Notes under the pieces: generated by a model | Database searches by the model: none | Told to the model about the DNA's origin: nothing | Seen by the model: only the letters and a program-made list of their open reading frames with translations | Shown: positions 7,812 to 15,463 of the stretch, piece by piece | Layout of the letters: the number at the start of each line of letters is the position of its first letter | Position numbering within the stretch: position 1 is the stretch's first letter | Translations under genes and position numbers: made by a program | From: a virus | Length of the DNA: 24,137 nucleotides | Direction: 5' to 3' (one strand) | Virus record (IMG/VR): IMGVR_UViG_3300042905_003448 | Location: 1 to 24,137 of that record

Positions 7812-10800
7812 TCAAAATGGAACGCGACCATCGTAATACGGACTGCTTTCGGCTGTGGGGTATTGCTCGGCGATTTCGTCGGGCGACAAGCCTCGCATGG
7901 GGACTGCAATAGCCTTTTTATTGCGGCCCTTTTTAGGCTCCAGATAGACCAAGCCGTTGTCGTAGTCCTGCGACTTGACTACATGTATTTCTCCTTTGTA
8001 AAGAACTTCATCGCCGGGCTTTTTGCTGGTAGAAACAAAATGCTCCTGATCGTCTTTGGCGTTGGCTTTCAGGATGCTCTGGTCGGCGGGAATCGACACA
8101 ACGCCGTAATCTTCTCCGTCTTCCAGCACATAGCTTCCGTAAGTCAGCTCATTGATGACCGATTTTGGCAGGTCGAGATCGTCTTCCGTGCCGGCGGCAA
8201 GCACGCCCTTGAAGGTAAATTCTGCTTCGTGGCCTTTGCCGCCCAGCTCGATTGTTTCGCCGGGCATCAGGTGTTCGAGATCGACTTCGGTTTTACCTTT
8301 GGTGGTTTTTGTATTAAGCACCTGCTTGGAAAATTTCTCGGCCTGCGAGTTTTTCTTTGCTAACTTTGGTATCATTTGGGCTTCCCGTCTAATGGCTTCC
8401 CAAAACTCATTGACACCATCGCCTTCTCGCAAAATACCCATCTCAATTAAGGTAGCGATGTGCTGATCTGGCGCTGAGGCACTCTTGTTATTTCTGTAGA
8501 GCTTTGCAAGCAGTCCAGGCGAAAGCGTTTCCGCCCCGTCATAATCGCCACCGGGATTCCTCATTAATGATGGCGCCAATATTCCGGTTCCAGACAAATA
8601 TTCCAGTATGCCTCCTGGCGGTACATTCTTTAGGCCGCTTGACCCGTTTCCTGATTTTGACGAACTGCCAGTGGGCTTACTGGTCGTTGTTTTTACTGGC
8701 ATTGCAGGCATCTCTGCTGCTGGCTGTGTGTAGGCGTTTGCTATATCCTGTGGGTTTGCTGTCTGAGGCTGTGCGGGCTGGTCGAATACCGATGTTTGGC
8801 CTTCAAGTGGGTTGTATCGGCCTGCTCTTGCGGCCTGGTCAAGTGCGGTGTCCTGGTCGAACATGGAAGATGTCGTTCTGCCTGCACCTATACCGGGCTG
8901 TTCTGGCTCCTTGAGAGAGAATGGCGTTTCTGTAGGCTTGTCGATTTGATTTGCGAGTAAATCAGGGTAATCGTTGAGTACATTTGGCGGAACGGGCCTG
9001 CCTTCGGCAAGTGCGGCCGTAACCTGCTCTCGATGCCCTTCAGGCGTTCCAGTTCCCAGTGCCCTTGTTTGAATCTGAAGCCAGAGAAAACCGTCAATCT
9101 GATTGTTTTCGATCAGGCTGATTACTTCCTTTGCATTTTGTATTCTGGCCCGTTTTTCGGCGGTCATTCTGCCTTTGCTGTATTGTGCAATCTGAGCGTT
9201 ATAATCGTCTGCGACTGACTGTGCGGCAGATTGCCATTTGGCTTGCCCTTCAGGTGTTTGCAAATACTCTTCCTTGCTCATTTGCCACAATGGCTTACCT
9301 GTTTCTGTAGGCGTCGCATTTTCAAGCACCTGCTCCTGAATCTGTTCGGGGGTGGGAGAAACGGGAGTGTTCTGCTGTTTGTTGCGTCGAGAGAGCCTGT
9401 TTGAAATAAGAACCGGGCCGGATTCTGGCGGCGGGACATAGGGCTCTTCGGGCGATGGCAATGCTGCTTGTCGTGCTGCTTCGATCTGGGCGAGATTTGC
9501 TGCTTCGAGTGCCTGGTCAGGCGTCATTTCCAGCGATTTTTTCCACGGAACGACACTCGTAGGCAATTCGTTACCTTGACGGGCAAGCTGGTTGTAGCTG
9601 TTGCTTGCCATGTTTTGGTAAACCGGATTGTCGGGATCTTGCTCCAGCAATGCACCTGCAAATCCGGCTTGATTCTGCACTTTGGCCTGGTCGAACTGGT
9701 TGTATTTGGCCCCAATCGATTGCGATGCCTGCTGATTCTTTACAAAGTCGCGAAGTGCATTCATGTAGCCATACGGCTGACCCGTTGCCGGATCGATGGC
9801 ATTTGCTGTCGCCGCAATGCTGTTAATATCGCTGGTCAGATTCAGGTTTTCGTCGCCCTTGTCAATTAGTAGTTCCCGGCCAAACTTCTTGCTCATGTCG
9901 AAGCTGAAAATGTTTTCAATGCCGAGGTTTTCCGCTTCAGGATTGGCGTAGTTCTGCTGGTGTTTGGCAAAAACATCGGCAACTGTTTTTTCAGCGATTG
10001 CGTTGATTGCTGCTCGCTTTTGGCTGCGGGATAACTTGGGATCGATCTGCAAAAGCTCGGGCGGAGCGTTTTCGATCAGTTGTTTTACCCACTCGTCTTT
10101 CGTTTGCTGGCCACGGTCGTAAATGTAGTTTTCTGCGTTAAAGAGCCGTGTTTCGGCGGTTCTTTCGGTATAGGGTGAGCCTGATTCAAGCCTGGTGACT
10201 GGCTGGCCCTTGGAGTCGGTGGTTTCGTACTGATTAAGCTCGCCCTGTTTAGCAGGCTCAATACCGCTGCGCAGAAGATGAAGTGATTCATTGCGGGATC
10301 GGAAATCGCCGAACAGATTGGCAATGGAATTGGCGTACTGCTGAATATTTTTGTCAACCGCCGGGGCTTGATTGATTTCTTCAAGCGGCTTGCCTGTAAA
10401 AAGGGCGTTCAGCTTCTGGATTGCTTCAGGATTAGTGTCTGCTTTTGCTGCCCATTTGTCTGCTTCCTGTTCTGCAAACCTTCTTTTTTCAGCTTTAGGC
10501 ACCTGACCAAGATGTTCGTTGACAGTCTGGCCGGGTCGGATTGTGCCCTGATTTTCCCACGGAACTGGCACGTTAAATTCTCGAAAGCCTTTTACATCTT
10601 TCAGGTTTTTGGCGTGCTGGCCTGACTGCTTGTTCCAGCCTTCGATTGCGTCGGGCGTAACACCTGTCGGCATACTTCCCAGAAACGGTTTATTCTTGCT
10701 GGTATCCAGTATGCCTTGCGGGTCTGACTGCTCGTAGAAATCCCTTGCCAGTTTCTCGGCTTCTGTGGCATTTCCTTCCGCTTTCAGCGTGTTCTGCTTG

Positions 10801-12314
10801 TGCAGGCTTTGTGCGAGACTTGTAAGGCGAGTGGCATTTGCCATCAATGCCTTTTTGGTTTTGGGATCTGCTTCAGACGCTGCCATTTCAAGGAAGTGAT
10901 CAGCAAGTGCGGCGGCGCCCATAATCCGGTCGTCGCCTTCATTCCCCTCTGCACCCCTGGTTTTTTTACGGGTGTAACGGGTCATGTCATCCGTATCTTT
11001 GGGCGGGCTGTCTCCCGACGCGGCTATGACCGTTGACTTGCTGCCGAATTTGCTGAGTGCAACCTGCTTTTTAATCTGTTCGACCTTGTGTGCGGGCATA
11101 TCATCAGGCACAAAATCGAGATCGTCGAAATTCGGCAATTCGGCGTTTTGGGCTGTTTTGACGATGTGATCTTCAGCCAATACACCAGACTTGCCTCGGC
11201 CGAACTCAGCGATGATTTTGTCTGAAAGCTGCGATTCTATTTTTCGACGCTCGACGCCTGCCCGGTCGTCTTCAATCTGACCGGCGGGCTTGTTTTCGGC
11301 CTTCTGCTCGGAATACCTGACTGGCTGAGGTGGAATTGCCTGCTTTTCCTGCACGTATCGCCACTCGCGACTTTTGCTGGCTTGTGCGGGTGCTTCCAGT
11401 TGTTTTGCCTGTATCTCCTGCTCCAGCATGTTTCGTTCGGGAGACGGCGGCGGATTTTCCTTGCGTACAGTGACTCTTGGGACACCGCCGAAAAGGTTTC
11501 CGGTATTGGGCGTTGTCAGCCCGCCGGAGCTTTGAGGGCCAGGCTTGAATCCTCCGCCTGTGGGTGACTTGGGTTTGCGTGGGCCTTTGGAGGTCGGCCC
11601 GGTTGGCCCGGCTGTTGGGGGTGGTGCAGGGGGCTCTTGCGGCGGGTTTGGTGGTCGTCGCCATGCAGAGCCAGTCCAGACGCGGCCTTTCTGCTGCTGC
11701 CACGATTGGCCGGAGACATCCTGAAAGAATCGTCGGCGGTATTGCTGATCGGCCGTGCTATGGGCCTGTTTGGGGTCGATGTAGTCGCCGAAAAACTCGG
11801 GTGTACCCTGAAGCCTTTGGCCCGACTCGACCTGCTGCACATAGCTTTCGGCTGTTTTTTTGTCGCCGGATCGCCATGCCTTGTAGGGCCGTTTGTCGAG
11901 TGCCGCTACCTGATAGCCATAATCCTGAAGGTATTTAACTTTGGCGTCGAAGCCCTTGTAGGTTCCGCCCGAGGTTTTGTAGGTATTGGCCCAGTGCCGG
12001 TTGAGCCCTTGCGGGCTGGGCGGCTTGCCCGGATCGATGGCGGTGAAGTCGCCCACGTCGGCGGCTTTTCGCCACTGGGTTTTGCCTTGTTTGTCCTGAT
12101 AGGCGACATGAATCTCGTCGTTGTCAATCAGCAGGTCGTAGCTTTCCTTGCCCCTTGAGACGCGGAGATTGGCTACATTGGCAGATTTGGAAAAGTCGTG
12201 GTGGCCCTGCTGGTAATTATCGACCGACTTCCGCCACTTGCGTGGGGATGTCGCCTTGATTACCGCACTGTTGACTTTGCCGTATGCCCGCCCTGCTGAT
12301 CGAAAGAAGCCCAT
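7812..12314 (-). CDS. Giant 1500-aa phage protein of unknown function
   Basis: This is the longest gene in the window, starting MGFFRSAGRAYGKVNS 24 bases after the 383-aa gene. Residues 1-215 are basic and look folded, with Trp-rich segments (TQWRKAADVGDF, QSWQQQKGRVWTGSAWRR). Residues 220-295 are a Pro/Gly/Lys-rich linker. Residues 300 to about 1200 are long, polar, helix-prone and rich in Gln, Ala, Asn and Lys. A second Ser/Gly/Thr/Pro linker follows before a folded C-terminal part. The last 69 residues begin KPGDEVLYKGEIHVV, an SH3/KOW-like beta pattern. No enzyme motif, signal peptide or membrane helix is seen. Size and position next to the scaffold suit an internal, possibly ejected virion protein, but no family is recognised. 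The sequence looks less G-rich than the terminase and capsid genes. Confidence 0.75.
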   Translation of the reverse strand: MGFFRSAGRAYGKVNSAVIKATSPRKWRKSVDNYQQGHHDFSKSANVANLRVSRGKESYDLLIDNDEIHVAYQDKQGKTQWRKAADVGDFTAIDPGKPPSPQGLNRHWANTYKTSGGTYKGFDAKVKYLQDYGYQVAALDKRPYKAWRSGDKKTAESYVQQVESGQRLQGTPEFFGDYIDPKQAHSTADQQYRRRFFQDVSGQSWQQQKGRVWTGSAWRRPPNPPQEPPAPPPTAGPTGPTSKGPRKPKSPTGGGFKPGPQSSGGLTTPNTGNLFGGVPRVTVRKENPPPSPERNMLEQEIQAKQLEAPAQASKSREWRYVQEKQAIPPQPVRYSEQKAENKPAGQIEDDRAGVERRKIESQLSDKIIAEFGRGKSGVLAEDHIVKTAQNAELPNFDDLDFVPDDMPAHKVEQIKKQVALSKFGSKSTVIAASGDSPPKDTDDMTRYTRKKTRGAEGNEGDDRIMGAAALADHFLEMAASEADPKTKKALMANATRLTSLAQSLHKQNTLKAEGNATEAEKLARDFYEQSDPQGILDTSKNKPFLGSMPTGVTPDAIEGWNKQSGQHAKNLKDVKGFREFNVPVPWENQGTIRPGQTVNEHLGQVPKAEKRRFAEQEADKWAAKADTNPEAIQKLNALFTGKPLEEINQAPAVDKNIQQYANSIANLFGDFRSRNESLHLLRSGIEPAKQGELNQYETTDSKGQPVTRLESGSPYTERTAETRLFNAENYIYDRGQQTKDEWVKQLIENAPPELLQIDPKLSRSQKRAAINAIAEKTVADVFAKHQQNYANPEAENLGIENIFSFDMSKKFGRELLIDKGDENLNLTSDINSIAATANAIDPATGQPYGYMNALRDFVKNQQASQSIGAKYNQFDQAKVQNQAGFAGALLEQDPDNPVYQNMASNSYNQLARQGNELPTSVVPWKKSLEMTPDQALEAANLAQIEAARQAALPSPEEPYVPPPESGPVLISNRLSRRNKQQNTPVSPTPEQIQEQVLENATPTETGKPLWQMSKEEYLQTPEGQAKWQSAAQSVADDYNAQIAQYSKGRMTAEKRARIQNAKEVISLIENNQIDGFLWLQIQTRALGTGTPEGHREQVTAALAEGRPVPPNVLNDYPDLLANQIDKPTETPFSLKEPEQPGIGAGRTTSSMFDQDTALDQAARAGRYNPLEGQTSVFDQPAQPQTANPQDIANAYTQPAAEMPAMPVKTTTSKPTGSSSKSGNGSSGLKNVPPGGILEYLSGTGILAPSLMRNPGGDYDGAETLSPGLLAKLYRNNKSASAPDQHIATLIEMGILREGDGVNEFWEAIRREAQMIPKLAKKNSQAEKFSKQVLNTKTTKGKTEVDLEHLMPGETIELGGKGHEAEFTFKGVLAAGTEDDLDLPKSVINELTYGSYVLEDGEDYGVVSIPADQSILKANAKDDQEHFVSTSKKPGDEVLYKGEIHVVKSQDYDNGLVYLEPKKGRNKKAIAVPMRGLSPDEIAEQYPTAESSPYYDGRVPF

Positions 12315-12338
12315 TGCATAAATCCCTGATAATCAGCC

Positions 12339-13490
12339 TTATCTCAATCCTGTGACCATTTGCCAAGGCTTTGCTTTGTTTAGCAGCCAGTTCATTGGCT
12401 TAACCAGATTTGGGTTAGGGTTTGCAAACGTCGGATCTGCCGGTCGGGCCTGATTTGGCATCGGCGGCAAATCTGGCGTTGCAGGTGCCGAGTCCTGAAC
12501 CGGCAAGCCTGCTGGCTGCGGGGCTAAAGCCAAAGGACTGGGCTGCATTGGTGCTGCCGGCTGATTTAACATGGGCGAGACCTGCGGAGGCTGCTCAACC
12601 AGATTCACGGGAGGCGGAGCAGGCGTCGAAGGCTTCACTCTGTCCATGTATTCCTGATTGGCCTTCTGCATCCCTGCTGCGATCGGGCTTGATGCACGCC
12701 ACTGGTCAATTCCGGCTGAAGTAACGCCTCTCATGCGTGCTGCACGGGCGATGCGGGCGTTCATTGTTGAACTGTTCACTCCGCCGCTGGCACTGCGATT
12801 CAGGACTTCAGGGCTATTGGGGGCATACATGGCGTTGCCACCCGTGACGGCCCGGAAATCGTCAGAAGCCATGCCATCTGCTCTGGCGACTTCGGGGAGC
12901 AAATTGGGCTGCGATCCCGGCGTGAAGCCTCTGGCTTCGTATGGGCTGACTGGCACCATGCGGTTGCCATCCATCTTCATGCCTGGAATGTTGAGCGGTC
13001 TCATTGCCGTGCTGGCGTCGGGTGATTGACCCATCAGCACGTTTCTGGCTGCATTTGGATTGATAAGCTGCGGCCTGCCGGGAGCCGGGGCTTGTCTTGG
13101 CGAGGCGAATCGTGCCGCACTTTCAGCCTGTGCAAACGAGTTCATGCCCCGAGCAACACCGACCGGGCCTTGCAAATCAGGGCTGGAATAGGGATTTCGG
13201 CCAGTTCCCAAAGAAGGCTGCGTTTCAGGATTTGACTGAATGCCTGCGATTACGCCTTGGAGAGCCCGGCCACCGGGTGATTGTGTGGGTCTTGGCAGGC
13301 TGGTCGTACCAAACATTGCCGGTCGCTGTGCCATCATGTTCGGACTGCCTGGTGCAGTAGGCGTCATGCTTGCCTGATTGCCCATCGGATTGTTGTTCAT
13401 CGGTGCTTTGGTCGTTGGGTTGCGGAACGAGTAAGCCGCTGTGCCTAACGACCCTGAAACACCCTGCCACGGACGACCATAACCTGCCAT
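12339..13490 (-). CDS. Pro/Asn/Met/Ala-rich low-complexity protein, unknown
   Basis: A 383-residue protein starting MAGYGRPWQGVSG with AAGGG about 7 bases before the ATG, and the intergenic dyad at 13508-13523 just upstream. It is almost wholly disordered in appearance: Pro, Asn, Met, Gln, Ser and Ala dominate, and only one short helix-prone segment is seen (MNARIARAARMRGV). The C-terminal third has PPPVN, PAPPP and repeated PAxPxP-like stretches. It is followed by the 1500-aa gene with a short gap, and both share the Pro/Gln-rich style, so they probably work together, perhaps as virion-interior or cargo proteins. No known domain is recognised. Confidence 0.65.
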   Translation of the reverse strand: MAGYGRPWQGVSGSLGTAAYSFRNPTTKAPMNNNPMGNQASMTPTAPGSPNMMAQRPAMFGTTSLPRPTQSPGGRALQGVIAGIQSNPETQPSLGTGRNPYSSPDLQGPVGVARGMNSFAQAESAARFASPRQAPAPGRPQLINPNAARNVLMGQSPDASTAMRPLNIPGMKMDGNRMVPVSPYEARGFTPGSQPNLLPEVARADGMASDDFRAVTGGNAMYAPNSPEVLNRSASGGVNSSTMNARIARAARMRGVTSAGIDQWRASSPIAAGMQKANQEYMDRVKPSTPAPPPVNLVEQPPQVSPMLNQPAAPMQPSPLALAPQPAGLPVQDSAPATPDLPPMPNQARPADPTFANPNPNLVKPMNWLLNKAKPWQMVTGLR

Positions 13491-13507
13491 GTTATTACCC
13501 TTTTTAT

Positions 13508-13523
13508 ACTGGTTAATACCATT
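13508..13523 (-). promoter_or_regulatory. Intergenic dyad, copy B, upstream of 383-aa gene
   Basis: On the plus strand this is ACTGGT-TAAT-ACCATT, a dyad with one mismatch against the perfect copy at 7794. In minus sense the core is GTATTAACCAGTA followed by TAAAAAGGG, so the site abuts the ribosome binding site and lies 17 bases from the ATG at 13490. It follows a possible terminator, which suggests a transcription-unit boundary. Confidence 0.5.
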
Positions 13524-13531
13524 GCATCAAC

Positions 13532-13569
13532 AAAAACGGCCGGCCGCAAGAGCAGCAGTCCAGGCCGCC
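13532..13569 (-). terminator. Possible intrinsic terminator after the microprotein gene
   Basis: In minus sense GGCGGCC (13569-13563) can pair with GGCCGGCC (13545-13538), with one bulged base, across a 17-base loop. The stem is followed by GTTTTTG. It lies 5 bases after the stop of the 36-aa gene and before the dyad at 13508. The bulge, the long loop and a run of only five T make it a weak candidate, but the order 'terminator, regulatory dyad, new gene block' is coherent. Confidence 0.3.
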
Positions 13570-13573
13570 AGTT

Positions 13574-13684
13574 TCAGCAGTAGCCTTTTTTCTTTTCCAT
13601 CTTCTGAGTCTTTTTGGGCTCTTTGTGTTCCTGAGCCTTGGTTTTGCCTTTTTCCTGCTTCGGATCCGGTTTCTTGCCTGCCAT
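13574..13684 (-). CDS. 36-aa Lys-rich microprotein
   Basis: A short frame with ATG at 13684 and TGA at 13574-13576, preceded by a near-perfect ribosome binding site (AAAGGAGAACGACA then ATG). The product starts MAGKKPDPKQEKGKTKAQEH and ends MEKKKGYC. About one third of the residues are lysine, with Glu, Gln and Pro making up most of the rest, so it should be disordered and basic. It lies between the papain-like peptidase and the possible terminator. Small basic proteins of this kind occur in late operons of many phages and may bind nucleic acid, but no family is recognised. The good Shine-Dalgarno site and the snug fit between genes are the evidence that it is real. Confidence 0.6.
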   Translation of the reverse strand: MAGKKPDPKQEKGKTKAQEHKEPKKTQKMEKKKGYC

Positions 13685-13696
13685 TGTCGTTCTCCT

Positions 13697-14494
13697 TTAA
13701 ATTCTGACTGGTGGAAGATTGGCTGGGTCAACTTCCGCCGCAAATACACCATACGCATCAAAACCACTGCCTCGCAGGTTACGCTCTGCGATCCAGCAAT
13801 AGCCCTGATTTCCCCACTGTTCACCCCAACTGTTTCTCATGCCGATCAGCCAGCCTGATTTACCTTGTTTCATGGCGAACCCGCCCGATACGGCGTGATT
13901 GTGCCAGCCTGATCGGTTTTGGGGCACGCCTTCTGCGTCAAGCTGATTGAAACCGCCGTTGACCGGCACGCTGAAATTAAATGGAATGCGAAGCTGTGCC
14001 GCTACGCATAAATCGTTGAAGTTTTGCAGCCTGTAGCCAATTTCAATTTTGAATCTCTTCGCATTTTCACGGGCATTTTCATTGATTCGACGGGGATTGA
14101 TCACCCCGTGTGGCACCAGTGCATCGTCACAAGTGCCGCTCTTTTGCAAGAGTGTTAAAGCCTCTGCAATTGAGCTGCCCCGGTCGATACCGTTGCATAG
14201 ATCAGCATAAACCAGCCAAGCGGATAGGGGCACATAGCCAAGCCCTGCGATATAACGGGCATCTTCCAGGCTGGAAGCGGCTGCATGACCATTACAGGCT
14301 CCGTAAGAGCCCTGATTTTTGATTGAAACCTTGTAATCGGGGTTTGATCGATAGTCGAACTCTTGCCATTTATGCTCGGGCACATCGGGCAGAACGCCAC
14401 GAACGGGCAGGATTAAATCAACGGGCGGCTCGTTATTGGCCAGAGAGACAATCTGGCCGTTAGGCAATACCCATTTATCCAGATTTTCGATCAT
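13697..14494 (-). CDS. Papain-like (C1 family) cysteine peptidase
   Basis: A 265-residue protein with the active-site pattern of C1 peptidases. IKNQGSYGACNGHA holds the oxyanion Gln61 and the nucleophile Cys67 (papain QGSCGSCWAF). WHNHAVSGG holds His200, followed by AV as in papain. MRNSWGEQWGNQGYCWI holds Asn221 in the canonical NSWG..WG..GY block. The spacing and length match a mature peptidase domain with a short N-terminal extension (about 50 residues, PVRGVLPDVPEHKW) rather than a full inhibitory propeptide. There is no signal peptide. Its start overlaps the secreted thioredoxin-like gene by 4 bases. The target is unknown: it could cleave virion proteins encoded next door, act at the host envelope during lysis or entry, or process host proteins. 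The peptidase identity is strong, the role inferred. Confidence 0.85.
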   Translation of the reverse strand: MIENLDKWVLPNGQIVSLANNEPPVDLILPVRGVLPDVPEHKWQEFDYRSNPDYKVSIKNQGSYGACNGHAAASSLEDARYIAGLGYVPLSAWLVYADLCNGIDRGSSIAEALTLLQKSGTCDDALVPHGVINPRRINENARENAKRFKIEIGYRLQNFNDLCVAAQLRIPFNFSVPVNGGFNQLDAEGVPQNRSGWHNHAVSGGFAMKQGKSGWLIGMRNSWGEQWGNQGYCWIAERNLRGSGFDAYGVFAAEVDPANLPPVRI

Positions 14495-14988
14495 TTCAGC
14501 CCCGCTGCGATCAGTTTGAGTTCTTCAATCGACGTTACTTTCTTGACCTGCACCAGCTTGCCGCTCTTGTCTTGCAAAATCACCGTTGGCAATCCGGTCG
14601 AGGTAACGTCTCCTCGAAAATTCAGAAGGTCGATGTCCCTTTCCGTGTCGGCATACGTTCGGAACTGTACCCCTGCATCTTTCAGCAGGCCGCGTACTAC
14701 GCCGTTTGTTCGCCATTGCGCCTGTTCCGGGTCTGATGGATCAACGATCAGCGAAAACCAAGCCACATCCTTAACTACAGGCTTATTGTCAGGAGGCGGT
14801 ACAGGTGGCGGAGTTGGCGGCGGTGTCGGGTTGCCGTCGCCAAGAACCACCACCTGACCTGTCTGCTTGCCTACAAAGAACGTGAACCCGTGATGGCTGA
14901 ACACCACCCGTTCCTCAGTCGATGGCTGTACCACCACTGAGGGAATGGATGATTGTGCAAGCAAAACTGCCGCAAGTAGGCTGATCAT
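14491..14988 (-). CDS. Secreted protein with Pro-rich linker and thioredoxin-like C-terminal domain
   Basis: A 165-residue protein starting MISLLAAVLLAQSSIPS, a short signal-like hydrophobic segment with no lipobox Cys. Residues 25-50 form a small beta hairpin region (RVVFSHHGFTFFVGKQTGQVVVLGDG). Residues 53-70 are a Pro-rich linker (PTPPPTPPPVPPP). Residues 73-165 look like a thioredoxin fold: strand AWFSLIVDP, a helix (VVRGLLKDAG), strand VQFRTYA, then GLPTVILQDKSGKLV, where the Pro matches the cis-proline loop, and a final helix (IEELKLIAAGLK). No CxxC is present, so redox activity is unlikely; a binding or scaffold role is more probable. It overlaps both the small membrane protein upstream and the peptidase downstream by 4 bases, so all three are probably co-translated. 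The fold call is from pattern only. Confidence 0.6.
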   Translation of the reverse strand: MISLLAAVLLAQSSIPSVVVQPSTEERVVFSHHGFTFFVGKQTGQVVVLGDGNPTPPPTPPPVPPPDNKPVVKDVAWFSLIVDPSDPEQAQWRTNGVVRGLLKDAGVQFRTYADTERDIDLLNFRGDVTSTGLPTVILQDKSGKLVQVKKVTSIEELKLIAAGLK

Positions 14989-15197
14989 CGTTGATACACC
15001 GCCTTCAGGTGCGATTCATGCCGCTTGAGGAATCTGGCAATCTCATCGTCCGTGATTGTCACCATCTCTCCCTTTTCGTCCGCTTCCCTGACTTTTTGCA
15101 AAATCAATGGAATGACGAGCTTGATAATGACCGGAGCAAGCAACTGGATAATGGGCCAGATCAGCGCAAACGGCACGAATCGCACGAGATTTTTCAT
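14985..15197 (-). CDS. Small membrane protein (70 aa)
   Basis: The product has a hydrophobic N-terminal half (residues 5-36, FVPFALIWPIIQLLAPVIIK and on), long enough for one kinked or two short membrane helices with Pro residues inside, and a charged C-terminal half (READEKGEMVTITDDEIARF). AGGGA precedes the ATG. It overlaps the genes on both sides by 4 bases. The form, short hydrophobic head with charged cytosolic tail, suits a holin, antiholin or other envelope-acting phage protein. No family is recognised. Confidence 0.6.
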   Translation of the reverse strand: MKNLVRFVPFALIWPIIQLLAPVIIKLVIPLILQKVREADEKGEMVTITDDEIARFLKRHESHLKAVYQR

Positions 15198-15406
15198 TCT
15201 TTTTTCCCTGATTCAACCTTCTGAGGCGGAGCGGTCAAGATCAGCAGCGTTTGAGGCTGCCGATTTTTGCGCAGGAAGCCCGCCAACGGATTCGGTCGAT
15301 AGATTTCACTTGCAACCGCATAGACGGCCACTGTGGGCGAAATTTGAACGACTTGCGGGCATTGTCCAGTGGTACACACCTGAGTCACTAATACTTCCAA
15401 CGGCAC
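15194..15406 (-). CDS. Small protein of unknown function (70 aa, GTG start)
   Basis: The frame starts with GTG at 15406, with AGGTG about six bases upstream, and overlaps the next gene by 4 bases. The product opens MPLEVLVTQVCTTGQCPQVV, with two Cys residues five apart, followed by a strand-rich segment (ISPTVAVYAVASEIY) and a basic, Pro-containing C-terminal part ending ESGKKE. There is no clear membrane helix or signal peptide. It lies inside the small membrane-protein run and its neighbours suggest a shared late role, but the sequence itself does not indicate a function. Confidence 0.5.
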   Translation of the reverse strand: MPLEVLVTQVCTTGQCPQVVQISPTVAVYAVASEIYRPNPLAGFLRKNRQPQTLLILTAPPQKVESGKKE

Positions 15407-15437
15407 AGATCACCTAGCCTTTCCGGGAAAGAGGAGT

Positions 15438-15456
15438 TACCGAGAATTCCTCGGTA
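15438..15456 (-). repeat. Perfect inverted repeat in the 57-base gap
   Basis: TACCGAG and CTCGGTA form seven perfect base pairs around a 5-base loop, in the only sizeable gap inside the small membrane-protein run. There is no T-run after it in minus sense, so it is not a classic terminator. It lies upstream of the GTG-started 70-aa gene and could be an mRNA-processing or protein-binding hairpin. It does not share the GTATTRACC core of the dyads elsewhere. Confidence 0.4.
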
Positions 15457-15463
15457 GCTGAAA

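Noticed and set aside
12326-12336. Short palindrome CTGATAATCAG before the 1500-aa gene
   Set aside because: Five-base arms with a one-base centre cannot form a stable hairpin, do not share the dyad core, and lie in a 24-base gap that also holds the ribosome binding site.
12701-12716. ACTGGTCAATTCC similarity to the dyad
   Set aside because: It lies inside the 383-aa coding sequence and the right half does not match.
14491-14988. Lipoprotein interpretation of the secreted protein
   Set aside because: No Cys follows the hydrophobic N-terminal segment, so there is no lipobox.
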